Positions 5,625-6,396 of a stretch of DNA of 6,396 nucleotides are shown here, in pieces. Both the position numbers and the translations under genes were made by a program. The stretch is from the NCBI GenBank assembly GCA_021793715.1, contig JAJYSF010000052.1:1-6396 (forward strand), read 5' to 3'. Origin of the DNA: Actinomycetes bacterium. Its GTDB lineage: Bacteria; Actinomycetota; Actinomycetes; Actinomycetales; Microbacteriaceae. Each line of letters begins with the position of its first letter. Position 1 is the first letter of the stretch. The notes under the pieces are model-generated. The model had not been told where the DNA came from, did no database searches, and saw only the letters and a program-made list of their open reading frames with translations.

Positions 5625-5733
5625 ATCGCGTCATCCTTCAGAAGTACCTGAAAGTCCACCCACGGTTAGATTCGCCTTACCAGCAGCGGCCAGTAGCATG
5701 ACGCTATTCATCGAACCGATACCGAGGAGCACC

Positions 5734-6396
5734 GTGGGATTGCTTGACAGCTTCGAGAAGGGGCTCGAGCGTGCCGTCAACGGCGCGTTCGCGAAGACCT
5801 TCCGCAGCGGCGTCCAGCCCGTCGAGATCGCATCTGCCCTCCGGCGCGAGATGGACACGACGGCAGCCGTCGTCAGCCGCGAGCGGATCCTGGCGCCCAA
5901 CAGCTACGAGGTGTTGCTCAGCCGTGTCGATTCCGAGCGCCTCGCGTCACTGGGGCAGTCGCTGCACGACGAGCTCCGCGAGATCGCGGCGAAGCACGCT
6001 ACGGCGCAGGGATACAGCTTCTCGGGCCCGCTGACCATCTCGATCGGCGCCTCAGACGACGTCGCCACGGGCACGATCGACGTGACGAGCTCGTCGGTGG
6101 AGGGCGACGTCACCTGGCAGGCCGTGCTCGATGTCGACGGCGTGCGCCACCGCGTGACCCGCGCGCGAACGGTTCTCGGCCGCGGATCCGATGCCGACGT
6201 CACCGTGTCCGACTCCGGCACGAGCCGCCGCCACGTCGAGATCCTGTGGGACGGCAAGCGCGGCATGGTGCGTGACCTCGGATCCACGAACGGCTCGCGT
6301 CTCGACGGGCAGAAGGTCAAGCAGGCGGCGCTGGCCGACGGTCAGACGATCACGATCGGGCGCACGAACATCGTGTTCCGGGTGATCCCGACGGCG
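5734..6396 (+). CDS. fhaA: FhaA-like DUF3662 and FHA-domain protein (3' end at or just beyond the window)
   Basis: 221 codons from GTG 5734, open to the right edge. The start has the SD AGGAG (5725-5729) four nt upstream and gives the family-typical N-terminus MGLLDSFEKGLERAVNGAFA. Residues 1 to about 115 are DUF3662/FhaA-N (VQPVEIASALRREMD, 27-41; ILAPNSYEVLLS, 52-63). A short segment leads straight into an FHA domain (about 130-220) that keeps the phosphothreonine-binding residues: GRGSDADV (149-156), S164-R-R-H167 and LGSTNG (182-187). In mycobacteria FhaA binds phosphorylated partners of the PknB kinase system, including the MurJ/MviN pseudokinase region, to control peptidoglycan synthesis. 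Mycobacterial FhaA has a long linker between the two domains; this one has almost none, as in shorter versions from other actinobacteria. It is usually the first gene of a cluster with fhaB, pstP, rodA, pbpA, pknA and pknB, which would lie beyond the window; that is expectation, not seen. Confidence 0.94.
   Translation, partial: MGLLDSFEKGLERAVNGAFAKTFRSGVQPVEIASALRREMDTTAAVVSRERILAPNSYEVLLSRVDSERLASLGQSLHDELREIAAKHATAQGYSFSGPLTISIGASDDVATGTIDVTSSSVEGDVTWQAVLDVDGVRHRVTRARTVLGRGSDADVTVSDSGTSRRHVEILWDGKRGMVRDLGSTNGSRLDGQKVKQAALADGQTITIGRTNIVFRVIPTA

Noticed and set aside
5637..5672. TTCAGA and TTAGAT as a promoter for fhaA
   Set aside because: Spacing of 23 bp is too long and no other pair of boxes is convincing; the fhaA promoter cannot be placed.

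Overview
The window looks like a chromosomal segment of a high-GC actinobacterium. Third codon positions are strongly G/C, promoters are scarce and AT-poor, start codons have purine-rich Shine-Dalgarno (SD) sites, and the right edge carries a tRNA-Leu gene beside an FhaA-type DUF3662+FHA gene, an actinobacterial cell-wall/division marker. A Microbacteriaceae host such as Microbacterium fits the short FhaA and the general style, but that rank is inference.

Left part (1 to about 3968, minus strand): a four-gene cassette in the order tetR (start 3932) - MFS exporter (start 3310) - Dabb-domain protein (start 1844) - FAD-dependent GMC oxidoreductase (start 1376, cut by the window's left edge after 458 codons). 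The strongest regulatory signal in the window is a perfect inverted repeat, TAGTGA-N4-TCACTA, present twice with identical arms and spacing: in front of tetR (3938-3953) and in front of the MFS gene (3325-3340). This points to a TetR-type repressor that controls itself and the transporter/Dabb/GMC genes. The likely theme is export and oxidative conversion of a hydrophobic small molecule; the ligand cannot be read from sequence. A 22-bp near-palindrome (1878-1899) lies between the MFS and Dabb genes.

Middle part (3984-5443): a CGNR zinc-finger/ABATE-type regulator on the minus strand and, divergently, an alpha/beta hydrolase with an aspartate nucleophile (epoxide hydrolase/dehalogenase-like fold). 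Their shared 86-bp intergenic region holds a plausible sigma-70-type promoter for the hydrolase and a small TAAC-CA-GTTA palindrome at its expected transcription start, so the CGNR protein may regulate the hydrolase.

Right part (5444-6396): a short hairpin between two convergent units, tRNA-Leu(CAG) with encoded CCA on the minus strand, its probable promoter, and fhaA on the plus strand, which is almost complete at the window edge. The tRNA separates a core locus on the right from accessory metabolism/regulation genes on the left. No integrase, transposase, CRISPR array, rRNA or att-like duplication of the tRNA end was seen. No gene-free stretch exceeds 300 bases.
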